From: Terriglobia bacterium
GTDB taxonomy: Bacteria > Acidobacteriota > Terriglobia > Bryobacterales > Bryobacteraceae
DNA: 64,000 nt
Assembly (NCBI GenBank): GCA_020073265.1
Contig: JAIQFN010000003.1
Location: 1-64,000 of the forward strand
Direction: 5' to 3'
Shown piece by piece: positions 26,188 to 33,632 of the stretch; the stretch's first letter is position 1, and each line of letters starts with the position of its first letter. The notes under the pieces were generated by a model that ran no database searches, was not told where the DNA came from, and saw only the letters and a program-made list of their open reading frames with translations. The translations under genes and the position numbers were made by a program.

Positions 26188-26972
26188 GCCAGGTTCGGCT
26201 CCCGATGTACCAGGTGGATGCCTTCTCGGGCCAGGTCTTCTCCGGCAATCCAGCCGCCGTCTGCCCGCTCGAGCAATGGCTTCCCGACCAGCAAATGCAG
26301 TCCATCGCCGCGGAAAACAACCTGGCCGAAACCGCGTTCTTCGTGCCGAACGGCCACGGCTATCACCTGCGCTGGTTCACTCCCACCGTGGAAGTGGATC
26401 TGTGCGGCCACGCCACGCTGGCTTCGGCGTTCGTCATCCTGACCGAGCTGACGCCCTCGGCCACCTCGGTTCGGTTCGAGAGCAAGAGCGGCACCCTCAT
26501 CGTCACCCGCGACGGCGATCAATTCTCGCTCGACTTCCCCGCCCGGCCGCCTGAGGAATGCCAGCCCTACCCGCAGCTCGTGCCGGCCTTGGGCGGACGC
26601 CCGGAGAAAGTGCTCGCGTCCCACGATTACCTGGTGGTGTACGGATCGGAAGACGAAGTCCGCGCGCTCCAACCCAAAATGGACGCCCTCATGCACATCG
26701 ACCGCTTCGCCGTCATCGTCACCGCACCCGGAAAGCACGTGGATTTTGTGTCGCGCTTCTTCGCGCCCTCGCAAGGTGTTCCGGAAGATCCCGTCACCGG
26801 CCGGGCGCATTGCACGCTGATTCCCTACTGGTCCAAACGGCTCGGCAAGAAAAAGCTGCGCGCCCACCAGGTCTCAAAGCGCGGCGGCGAGCTATGGTGC
26901 GAGGATCGCGGCGACCGCGTGATCATCGCCGGCCAAGCCGTCCGCTTCCTCCAAGGCACCATCTTCCTGTAG
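26184..26972 (+). CDS. PhzF-family isomerase/epimerase
   Basis: This 262-residue protein has the diaminopimelate-epimerase-like PhzF fold: the N-terminal YQVDAFSGQVFSGNPAAVC, the catalytic Glu in ENNLAETAFF, FTPTVEVDLCGHATLA, and the second-domain motif EDPVTGRAHC. Members isomerise small metabolites; only one branch makes phenazines, and no phenazine genes are here. The 4-base overlap with the deoxyhypusine-synthase-like gene suggests action on a polyamine- or amino-acid-derived compound, but this is inference. Confidence 0.9.
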   Translation: MSQVRLPMYQVDAFSGQVFSGNPAAVCPLEQWLPDQQMQSIAAENNLAETAFFVPNGHGYHLRWFTPTVEVDLCGHATLASAFVILTELTPSATSVRFESKSGTLIVTRDGDQFSLDFPARPPEECQPYPQLVPALGGRPEKVLASHDYLVVYGSEDEVRALQPKMDALMHIDRFAVIVTAPGKHVDFVSRFFAPSQGVPEDPVTGRAHCTLIPYWSKRLGKKKLRAHQVSKRGGELWCEDRGDRVIIAGQAVRFLQGTIFL

Positions 26973-27010
26973 CCGTCGACGTCCTCGGCCGTTTGCTACG
27001 CTGAGCTGCG

Positions 27011-27877
27011 ATGGCAGTTCCGAGTTCCATCGAACGAATTGAGCCGCTTCCAGCCATCGCCGTAGCGCTCCTCAATCGGCTTCCCCTGGAGCCAGCCGAA
27101 GTGCGCGACCTTCAAGCTTCGCTCGGAATCGAGCTCCTGAATTCGGCCAGCCAGGTCGTTCTGGCATCCGGAGTCGTCGCCGCCGAGAACGCCGATCCGC
27201 GATCCGTGCTCGAACAGATCAGCCCCGCCAGGTTCGCGGAAATTGCTACTACCATTCTGATCCGTGACTATCTGAAGCGCGCCTTCACCTTCTCCGGCGA
27301 TCGTCGCTACTGGCGCTACACCTTGGCTTGCGCGATCTGCTGCGCGGAACTGGCGCCGCCTGGAGAAGACCACGGCATCCTGGCCTACGCCTCGGGCTTG
27401 CTGCACGACATCGGACGCCTGGCGCTCATCGCTGCTTATCCCGACAAGTATTCAAACCTGCTGGCCCTCGCCGACAGAATGTTCGCCACCGAGCAGCCCT
27501 TCGACATCCTGGAGTATGAGCGCATGCTGTTCGGTTTCGACCATTTCGCAGCCGGCGCCTGGCTGGCCGCGACCTGGAAACTGCCGCCCTGGCTGCTCGC
27601 GATCGTGGGCAGATTCCATGACCAGGCATCGAGCGAGCATCGCACCCTGGTGGCAACCGTTCGCGCCGGAACCCGGCTGGCGCATTCCATCGGGTTCGGC
27701 TATCTTGAAGCCGCTCCCCGCGCGCACATACGGGATATCCTCCGCCAGCTTCCAGCCGCGTGGGAGCACTGGAAGGTTCTGGATCGGTGGCAATATGGTG
27801 AGGAACACATGCGCGCCAAGATTCAGTCGCAATTGAATTGGTACGCTGACCCATACGACTCGTTAACCGAGCCCTGA
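27011..27877 (+). CDS. HDOD-domain signalling protein
   Basis: This 288-residue protein is an HDOD domain through most of its length: LLNSASQVVLASG, the HD-like GLLHDIGRLALIAAYPDKY, and FDHFAAGAWLAATWKLP. HDOD proteins are non-catalytic or weakly metal-binding relatives of HD phosphohydrolases that act in stress and motility signalling. A TACGCT box ends eight bases before ATG 27011, with no ribosome site. A motAB pair follows after 180 bases, which fits a motility context. Confidence 0.85.
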   Translation: MAVPSSIERIEPLPAIAVALLNRLPLEPAEVRDLQASLGIELLNSASQVVLASGVVAAENADPRSVLEQISPARFAEIATTILIRDYLKRAFTFSGDRRYWRYTLACAICCAELAPPGEDHGILAYASGLLHDIGRLALIAAYPDKYSNLLALADRMFATEQPFDILEYERMLFGFDHFAAGAWLAATWKLPPWLLAIVGRFHDQASSEHRTLVATVRAGTRLAHSIGFGYLEAAPRAHIRDILRQLPAAWEHWKVLDRWQYGEEHMRAKIQSQLNWYADPYDSLTEP

Positions 27878-28058
27878 CGACTCCCCGGGTCCCTTCCTGG
27901 GCCGCCTCAACCTGCGCTTCCCCTCACTCTTGCAACCAGGTCCCCCCCTTTTGGTCTTGCACCCATACTGGGTTCACCCTACAGTACCGGCCGCAGGATG
28001 TCGATGAAAAGGCAACCTGGAGCTCTGATTCGTTCGATTTAGGAGAATCTTGTAGCAA
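27878..28058. other. Intergenic region before the second motAB
   Basis: No gene is visible. It contains the ribosome site AGGAGAA upstream of motA. I find no clear flagellar-type or sigma-70 promoter. Confidence 0.4.
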
Positions 28059-28940
28059 ATGTTCCCGATTGTGGGCATAGTCGTCGTTCTCGGCTGCATC
28101 GCCGGCGGTTATCTGATCGAGAAAGGCAACCTCCTGGTCCTGATGCAACCCGCTGAGTTGCTGATCATTCTTGGCGCAGCCATCGGAACCGTGCTGATTG
28201 GAAACCCTCCCCACCTTTTGAAGGCCATCGCGTCCAGCTTCGGTGGTGTGTTTAAAGGAAGCCGTTATACAGCTGGCCTCTATCTCGATACCCTGCGTTT
28301 CTTGAGCGACTTCTTCGCGACTTCGCGGAAGAATGGCTTGACGGCGCTCGAAAACGATATGGACGAGCCGGACAAAAGCGCGCTCTTCAAACGCCACCCG
28401 GCTTTCACCGCCAACAAGGAAGCGCTGCATTTCTTTTGCGACACCATGCGAACCATGCTCGCCGGAGGTGTGGAGGTCCACGATCTGGACCAGGTCATGG
28501 AAACCGACCTGGAGGTCCTGCACCGCCAGAGCCGTCTGCCGGCCGGCGCTCTCACCACCATGGCGGACAGTCTTCCTGGACTAGGCATCGTGGCGGCGGT
28601 TCTGGGCGTCGTGATCACCATGGGTTCGCTCGGCGGGCCGCCTGAAGAGATTGGACACAAAGTAGCGGCCGCCCTGGTGGGAACATTTCTGGGCATCCTG
28701 TTGTGCTACGGCTTCCTGGGACCGATCGCCGCAAATATCAAGAAGCTGACCGACGCTGAGGGCGAATACTTCCTGTGCCTTCGCATGGGCCTGCTCGCAT
28801 ACATGAAAGGCCTCGCACCCATGCTGGCTCTGGAGGCCGCCCGCCGGACCATTCCCCACCATGTCCGGCCCACTTTCCAGGAAATGGATAAAGCCTGCAA
28901 GAAACAACCGGGCGCTCCAGCGGCGGAGGCGGCCGCATGA
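28059..28940 (+). CDS. motA: Flagellar stator protein MotA (pair 2)
   Basis: This 293-residue paralogue of the protein at 18565 has helices FPIVGIVVVLGCIAGGYLIE and PAELLIILGAAIGTVLIGN, the proline helix LPGLGIVAAVLGVVITM, and a Gly/Ala-rich end. Two stator sets in one window suggest alternative stators, for example with different ions, loads or surfaces, but MotA sequence alone does not tell which. It overlaps the following motB by four bases. Confidence 0.93.
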   Translation: MFPIVGIVVVLGCIAGGYLIEKGNLLVLMQPAELLIILGAAIGTVLIGNPPHLLKAIASSFGGVFKGSRYTAGLYLDTLRFLSDFFATSRKNGLTALENDMDEPDKSALFKRHPAFTANKEALHFFCDTMRTMLAGGVEVHDLDQVMETDLEVLHRQSRLPAGALTTMADSLPGLGIVAAVLGVVITMGSLGGPPEEIGHKVAAALVGTFLGILLCYGFLGPIAANIKKLTDAEGEYFLCLRMGLLAYMKGLAPMLALEAARRTIPHHVRPTFQEMDKACKKQPGAPAAEAAA

Positions 28941-29743
28941 GCGCCAAGGGCGCCGCTCATCCGAAAATCATCATCGTTCGCAAGGTGGTCGCCGATCATG
29001 GCGAAGAGCATGGCGGAGCCTGGAAGGTCGCCTATGCCGACTTCGTGACGGCAATGATGGCGCTGTTCATCGTTCTCTGGCTGCTGAGCGCCAGCGAAAA
29101 GGTCCAAAAGGCCGTCGGCGGTTACTTCCAGGATCCCACTGGCAAGGGCCGCCAAACCGGCACAACCAACGCCGGCATCGGTGAAACGCTCACGCTCAAC
29201 CAAAACGACCTGCAGCGCTTGAAAGAGAAACTGGAGCAAGCCATGCGCCAGATCCCGGCGTTCCAGAATATGGCCAAGCAGATTCGCATGACCATTACGG
29301 CCGAGGGCCTGCGAATCGATCTGCTCGAAACGCAACGCGGAATGTTCTTTGAAACCGGAAATCCTAAACCCACCGAGGCGGGCACCGAGCTGCTGAAAGT
29401 GCTGGCCAACGAACTGCTGAAACTGCAGAACAAGGTGGCCATCGAGGGGCACACCGATTCGACACCCTACGGTCGCGTGGATTATTCCAATTGGGAGCTG
29501 TCGGCGGACCGCGCCAACGCTGCGCGCAGGATCTTGACGGACGTCGGCCTCAGCCAAGACCGCATCAGCCAGGTACGCGGCTTCGCCGACCAGCGCTTGC
29601 TGCTCAAGAACGACCCCACCAATCCCTCCAATCGCCGCATCTCCATCATCGTGCGGAATCAAGGCCTGGACGCGCAGGAAGAAGCATTCGCGGAGTCCAA
29701 GCCCGAAGCCCAAAAGCCGGCGCCGGCGTCCGGGAAGAAGTAG
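28937..29743 (+). CDS. motB: Flagellar stator protein MotB (pair 2)
   Basis: This 268-residue protein has the proton-binding Asp35 in AWKVAYADFVTAMMALFIVLWLL, a linker, the OmpA-like domain (VAIEGHTDSTPYGR, NRRISIIVRN) and a Lys/Pro-rich tail of about 25 residues absent from pair 1. It should anchor the second stator complex. It is followed by a remnant of an unrelated outer-membrane gene on the opposite strand. Confidence 0.93.
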   Translation: MSAKGAAHPKIIIVRKVVADHGEEHGGAWKVAYADFVTAMMALFIVLWLLSASEKVQKAVGGYFQDPTGKGRQTGTTNAGIGETLTLNQNDLQRLKEKLEQAMRQIPAFQNMAKQIRMTITAEGLRIDLLETQRGMFFETGNPKPTEAGTELLKVLANELLKLQNKVAIEGHTDSTPYGRVDYSNWELSADRANAARRILTDVGLSQDRISQVRGFADQRLLLKNDPTNPSNRRISIIVRNQGLDAQEEAFAESKPEAQKPAPASGKK

Positions 29744-29758
29744 CTGTTCTCCAGACCG

Positions 29759-29845
29759 TCAGAATCTCAGCCGCATTCCGCCATTGATCACCCGCCCTTC
29801 CGGCGGCGCCCAAGCGTCCACCGTCCATCCAAGCCTCGCGATCGG
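29759..29845 (-). pseudogene. C-terminal remnant of an outer-membrane beta-barrel gene
   Basis: The minus strand encodes a short peptide ending WAPPEGRVINGGMRLRF and a stop at 29761-29759. This is a terminal beta-strand signature with the C-terminal Phe of outer-membrane proteins, much like acidobacterial TonB-dependent receptors. In frame it runs back only 28 codons to a stop. No start or plug domain remains. It therefore looks like the tail of a deleted gene, between motB and the ado promoter. Confidence 0.6.
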
Positions 29846-29865
29846 TCAGACCGGCAAAAAAACAT

Positions 29866-29890
29866 GGAACCGATCCATCTTATCTGCGTA
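29866..29890 (+). promoter_or_regulatory. ECF-like promoter candidate for the ado-aar pair
   Basis: GGAACC (29866-29871) and CGTA (29887-29890) are separated by 15 bases, the form of many ECF sigma promoters (GGAAC...CGT). The transcript would start near 29897 and give a leader of about 60 bases before the ribosome site AGGAG at 29947-29951. A match this short can occur by chance. Confidence 0.35.
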
Positions 29891-29956
29891 CCGATATGTG
29901 AGCAAGACAGGCACATCTCTAAGCAGCAGGGGTTTATTAGATGTTCAGGAGCACGC

Positions 29957-30718
29957 ATGGAACCCACTATCGGTCTTAACGGCTCACCATCGATTGAATG
30001 TACTTCTCTCTCACCTAGCGCCCCGATCTGGCAGGACGTCCTGGCGCAGGCCATCACCGGCGAACTGATCGCCGCGATGAACTACGCCTCCTTATCGGAA
30101 ATCTGTGACGATCCCGAAGAAGTAGCCGACGCACTGGAGCACGCCGCGGGTGAACGGGGGCATGCTGCCCGGTTTGCTGCCGAGGGCCGCAGGATTGGAA
30201 TAGACGTCCCCAATAACGTCGGCGCCAAGCATTGGAAGCAGCTCCGCCTTGCATTCCTGCGCTGCATCCAAGACCGCGACTTTATCGGCTGCCTGATCGT
30301 CCAGGAGATCATGCTGGAATCATTTGCCGTCGCCAGCTATAAACGCGTCGGGAGAGTGGCGCCGGGGAGTCTCGGCCAGACCTTTGCCTCCATCGCTGCC
30401 GAGGAAGAAGGGCATGTCGATCACGCCATGGCGATTCTCAGAACGGAGCGATCCTTGGACCCTCGGCGCTTCGACGACAAGGTCCACCGGCTGCATCTGG
30501 ATGTGATGACCACGCTCGCGAAGATGCTGGCCAAGGAGTGCAAGGATGGACACTGCGAGGTGTGCCACGGCAGTTGTGTGAAACCGTCACTCCCCGATGT
30601 CAGCTTGAGCGCGGCCGAGCTTCGCGGAGCGTCGCTCCAACAGTACCTGAAGACTCTGGACGCGCTGGGGCTGCCCGGCGAGGTGACACTGGCATGGGTG
30701 ACTCAGTTGCCAGTGTGA
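29957..30718 (+). CDS. Aldehyde-deformylating-oxygenase-like diiron protein
   Basis: This 253-residue protein has a ferritin-like four-helix core with six ligands in the ADO pattern: E36, E66 with H69 (ERGH), E121 (LESFAVASY, like IECFAIAAY of cyanobacterial ADO) and E150 with H153 (EEGH). The distances H69-E121 and E121-E150 are 52 and 29 residues, the same as in the cyanobacterial enzyme as I recall its numbering (E32, E60, H63, E115, E144, H147). ADO converts fatty aldehydes to alkanes plus formate. Unusual is a C-terminal insertion with C195, C200, C203 and C207. ATG 29957 has AGGAG five bases upstream; ATG 29864 would add a 31-residue tail inside the leader. The acyl-ACP-reductase-like gene overlaps by 25 bases. 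Confidence 0.8.
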   Translation: MEPTIGLNGSPSIECTSLSPSAPIWQDVLAQAITGELIAAMNYASLSEICDDPEEVADALEHAAGERGHAARFAAEGRRIGIDVPNNVGAKHWKQLRLAFLRCIQDRDFIGCLIVQEIMLESFAVASYKRVGRVAPGSLGQTFASIAAEEEGHVDHAMAILRTERSLDPRRFDDKVHRLHLDVMTTLAKMLAKECKDGHCEVCHGSCVKPSLPDVSLSAAELRGASLQQYLKTLDALGLPGEVTLAWVTQLPV

Positions 30719-31878
30719 CTTCATCTGCGAATGTAGCGGGGCCGGCGCGGACCATCGAGGTCGATTTCGCCCTGGTCGGCCATCAGGAGAGTTGGAGAAC
30801 AGCCGCGGACGTAATCGCTCGACTGCGCGGACCCGAGCATGCGCCGCTTCCGGACGACGAGATCCCGGACATCCTTCCCTGGATTCCGCCCCGGCCAGTC
30901 TGCCATGTCGACGTCGGATCTCCCATCGGCGCGAAGGCCCGCGGCCTCTACATCGACTCCTTCATTCCTCCCGACCGTCTGGAAGCCGTCTACACGCACG
31001 ACAACCTCGCCCGCGTTCGCGCAGCGGCGGCCTGCGCAATCAAAGCCGGAGCCAAGATCGTCAGCCTCGGCGGATTCAGTTCCATTCTGATCGAGGGCAA
31101 CCTTGATCTGCTCAAGATGGATCTGCTCAAGACGGAACAGCTTCCCGAAAAACACGCCACGGTCTTCACCACCGGCAACACGTTGACGGTTGCTTTTATC
31201 GTTCAGGCCATCCGGAAGATGTGCGCGCTGCAGGGCCGAAACATCCGAAAATCAACCCTGCTCATTGTCGGAGCGACAGGAGACGTGGGTTCCGGCTGCG
31301 CCCGTTGTCTGGCGCCTGTCGTCAAGCGCGTACTGCTAAGCGCACGCAACCTGGAGCGCCTGCGCAAACTAGCCGCCGAGTTGGAAGCCTCCGGCGTACA
31401 GGTAGAGATCGCGAAGGATCTCCAGCGCTTCTCCGCCGAGGCCGACCTGGTGATCTGCGCGGCCAGCCTGCCGTCCCCTTCGCTGCTGCTGGGCCGCGTC
31501 GCGCCCCACGCACTCATTTGCGATGCGGGCTACCCGAAAAACCTGTCTCCCAGCGCGGAGATGCCTGGCGCCACCGTCTTCTTCGGAGGCCTGGGACAGA
31601 TCACGGGCGGCTTGCAGTTCGCGCCGGATTTTCGTGGAGTCCTGAATCGGCATCCGTTCCCCGATGTCGTCCACGGATGTCTGCTCGAAGGCATGGCGCT
31701 CGCTCTGGAGCGCCGCTTCGAGCCCTTCTCTCGGGGAAGAGGGTCCATCACTCCCGATCGCGTCGAGGAGATTGAGACCGTTGCCGCGCGGCACGGAATC
31801 CATCTCGCGCCGCTCTACAACGCCGACGGACCCGTAGAGGACGCTCCGCATTGCCGAACCGAATGCTCGAGAGCGTGA
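30694..31878 (+). CDS. Long-chain acyl-ACP-reductase-like protein (AAR)
   Basis: This 394-residue protein matches the cyanobacterial AAR layout: FALVGHQES near the start, LYIDSFIPP, IVSLGGFSSI, FTTGNTLT, the NADPH-binding GATGDVGSG (residues 193-201), ICDAGYPKNL, and Cys329 in HGCLLEGMALALE at the position of the acyl-accepting cysteine (ACFAEAMLLEFE). It ends with RHGIHLAPL like the family. AAR reduces acyl-ACP to fatty aldehyde, the substrate of ADO. An extra 20-odd N-terminal residues precede the family start, so a later start is possible. It begins inside the oxygenase gene, so the two are translationally coupled. Confidence 0.82.
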   Translation: MGDSVASVTSSANVAGPARTIEVDFALVGHQESWRTAADVIARLRGPEHAPLPDDEIPDILPWIPPRPVCHVDVGSPIGAKARGLYIDSFIPPDRLEAVYTHDNLARVRAAAACAIKAGAKIVSLGGFSSILIEGNLDLLKMDLLKTEQLPEKHATVFTTGNTLTVAFIVQAIRKMCALQGRNIRKSTLLIVGATGDVGSGCARCLAPVVKRVLLSARNLERLRKLAAELEASGVQVEIAKDLQRFSAEADLVICAASLPSPSLLLGRVAPHALICDAGYPKNLSPSAEMPGATVFFGGLGQITGGLQFAPDFRGVLNRHPFPDVVHGCLLEGMALALERRFEPFSRGRGSITPDRVEEIETVAARHGIHLAPLYNADGPVEDAPHCRTECSRA

Positions 31879-31985
31879 GTGCGCCGCCGCAGGACCATCG
31901 ACATCAACTTCACCGCCCCGAGCAGCGCGAACGGCGCACCGAGCATCGCCAAAATCTCCAGCGGAATGGACGTGAGACCACTCAT
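31815..31985 (-). CDS. Small single-helix membrane protein, coupled to porin
   Basis: This possible 56-residue protein begins MSGLTSIPLEILAML, has one membrane helix (IPLEILAMLGAPFALLGAV), then a basic RRRTH and a polar tail. Its ATG shares a base with the porin stop (TGATG, 31987-31983), the same coupling used by aroC-def. It fills the only gap between porin and AAR genes, and its last third overlaps the 3' end of AAR on the other strand. There is no family match, so it may be a chance frame. Confidence 0.4.
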   Translation of the reverse strand: MSGLTSIPLEILAMLGAPFALLGAVKLMSMVLRRRTHALEHSVRQCGASSTGPSAL

Positions 31986-33370
31986 CAGAACTTCTTCGTG
32001 AAACACACGTACGGATAGGAATAGCCATCCGCCTTGGTCGATTGCTTCAGGTACTCTCCCGCGAACAAGCGCGCGAAGCCGATCCCAAACTGCAATCCCT
32101 CCGACCACTGGTATTGCACCTGGAAATCCGCCTCCGAGCCAACGTGACGGCTGGAAGCGTGCGTATTCAAAACCGTGCGTGTGCCGCTGGCGTTGTACAG
32201 CCCGTCCTGGGTGGTCGCGAGGTAAAACTCGTTGAAATCCGCCCGCAGCTTCACCCGCTTGGTCGCCACGAAGTCGAAGCCGATTCTCGGATTGCGCAGG
32301 TTCTTCCAACCCACCTGGTCGGCGATCCCGTAATACTGATGGTTGCTCGCGTAAAGCTGATCGAACGTTCCCCGCGCGCCGTCCTTCGCCGACTTGTCGC
32401 CCGAGGCGTGGTTGTACTCGAGGCTCACCCGCGGCTTGATCTTCGAATCGTTCAGCGTCCACCCGGCCACGTAGCTGCCCGCCATCGCCGATACCGGATC
32501 GGCCGAATACGAACCGCGCTGGATCGCAAACTCGGCGGTATAGTCGATCCGATTCGGCGCCTGCCCCGCCACACGAACACCCGGCGTTACCAGCAGCGCG
32601 TCTCCCATCCCGCCCTGCTCACCCGTCACTTTGAGCGCCTGCTTGAAGAGCACATACGGCTCGACGATCGCACCCGGCGCCCAGCCCTTCACCGATCCGT
32701 ATGCGCCGTAAAGATGCTCGCCCGTCTTGTGCCTGTCGAACCTGCTCGGATCGATCCACACAATCGAGCCCGCGAACAGATCCAGTTTGGCCCCGCCGCG
32801 CGACAACGTAACATCCATCGCATCGTAGGATTTCGCTGGCGTGCCCCAATCGGGCGTCCCCACCAGGCGTCCGCCTCCGAAGTTCAGTTCCTGCCGCCCC
32901 GCCCGGAACTTGACGCTGGTAGACGCTTCGTAACTCGCCTCCGCGTAGGCCAGCCGCAGGTCCAGCGGATTGTAGATCGTGTTCGGCTGCGTCACCGCGT
33001 TGTAGCCGAACGCGCGCGCATCCTGACCTTGCGCCACCAACCGCAGCCACGGCGTCGGCTTGATCTGCACTTCCAGCCGCAGCCGGCTCAGGTAATATTC
33101 GTCCAGCGTCGCGTTCGCAACCGAGGTCCCCGAAGGAGCTTCATAACGTCCTCGCAGCACCGCGCTCAGCTTCAGCCAAGCGGGCAGCAACGGTTTCGGT
33201 TCAGCCTCCTGGGCCGAAGAAGCTTTCGCTACCTCAGGCGCAGCAGGCGAATCGGAATCCTTGGCCGCGTCCGGCTTCGGCTCGGCGCCGTCGGAGCCAG
33301 AATCCGCCGACCCAAACGGAGACATCGCGCACAGCAGCGCGATTGCAAGAAGGGACTTGATGAGTGGCAT
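31985..33370 (-). CDS. Alginate-export-type outer-membrane porin
   Basis: This 461-residue protein has a signal peptide (MPLIKSLLAIALLCAMSPFGSA), then an acidic, Ala/Pro-rich stretch (about residues 20-60), then a long beta-barrel with the Alginate_exp family features: WLKLSAVLRGRYE, DEYYLSRLRLE, RAGRQELNFGGGRLVGTPDW, and a C-terminal Phe. It probably forms a channel for organic acids or sugars; the specificity is unknown. ATG 33370 gives the signal peptide, and a longer frame from 33397 adds nothing useful. A small coupled membrane ORF follows. Confidence 0.87.
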   Translation of the reverse strand: MPLIKSLLAIALLCAMSPFGSADSGSDGAEPKPDAAKDSDSPAAPEVAKASSAQEAEPKPLLPAWLKLSAVLRGRYEAPSGTSVANATLDEYYLSRLRLEVQIKPTPWLRLVAQGQDARAFGYNAVTQPNTIYNPLDLRLAYAEASYEASTSVKFRAGRQELNFGGGRLVGTPDWGTPAKSYDAMDVTLSRGGAKLDLFAGSIVWIDPSRFDRHKTGEHLYGAYGSVKGWAPGAIVEPYVLFKQALKVTGEQGGMGDALLVTPGVRVAGQAPNRIDYTAEFAIQRGSYSADPVSAMAGSYVAGWTLNDSKIKPRVSLEYNHASGDKSAKDGARGTFDQLYASNHQYYGIADQVGWKNLRNPRIGFDFVATKRVKLRADFNEFYLATTQDGLYNASGTRTVLNTHASSRHVGSEADFQVQYQWSEGLQFGIGFARLFAGEYLKQSTKADGYSYPYVCFTKKF

Positions 33371-33632
33371 ACGTCCCTTCTCGGCACGGCACGCCACGGT
33401 GTGAGAAACCGCGCGACCATCACGCGCCAGCCACTCGGAGCGACACTAGTCCGCAAGGAAATATCCCGCGCAATCATCGGGAATAAGGTCGGTCGTCGAA
33501 GATGTTTTGGGTGCGAGGTGCTGACGAGGTTTTCTTGGGCTGACTGCGCGTATCAACAAAAGCGCTGCGTCAATCGGAGCCTATCAGGCAGCCTTGAGAG
33601 ACACGGCGTACTGGGTCAGAGAAGACTTCGCG
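33371..33632. other. Intergenic region between porin and the upstream gene
   Basis: It is less GC-rich than the flanks. It should hold the porin promoter on the minus strand, but I do not see a convincing -35/-10 pair. No gene is supported. Confidence 0.4.

Noticed and set aside
29864-29956. Longer start for the ADO-like protein at ATG 29864
   Set aside because: It has no ribosome site and overlaps the candidate ECF promoter. ATG 29957 has AGGAG at a good distance.
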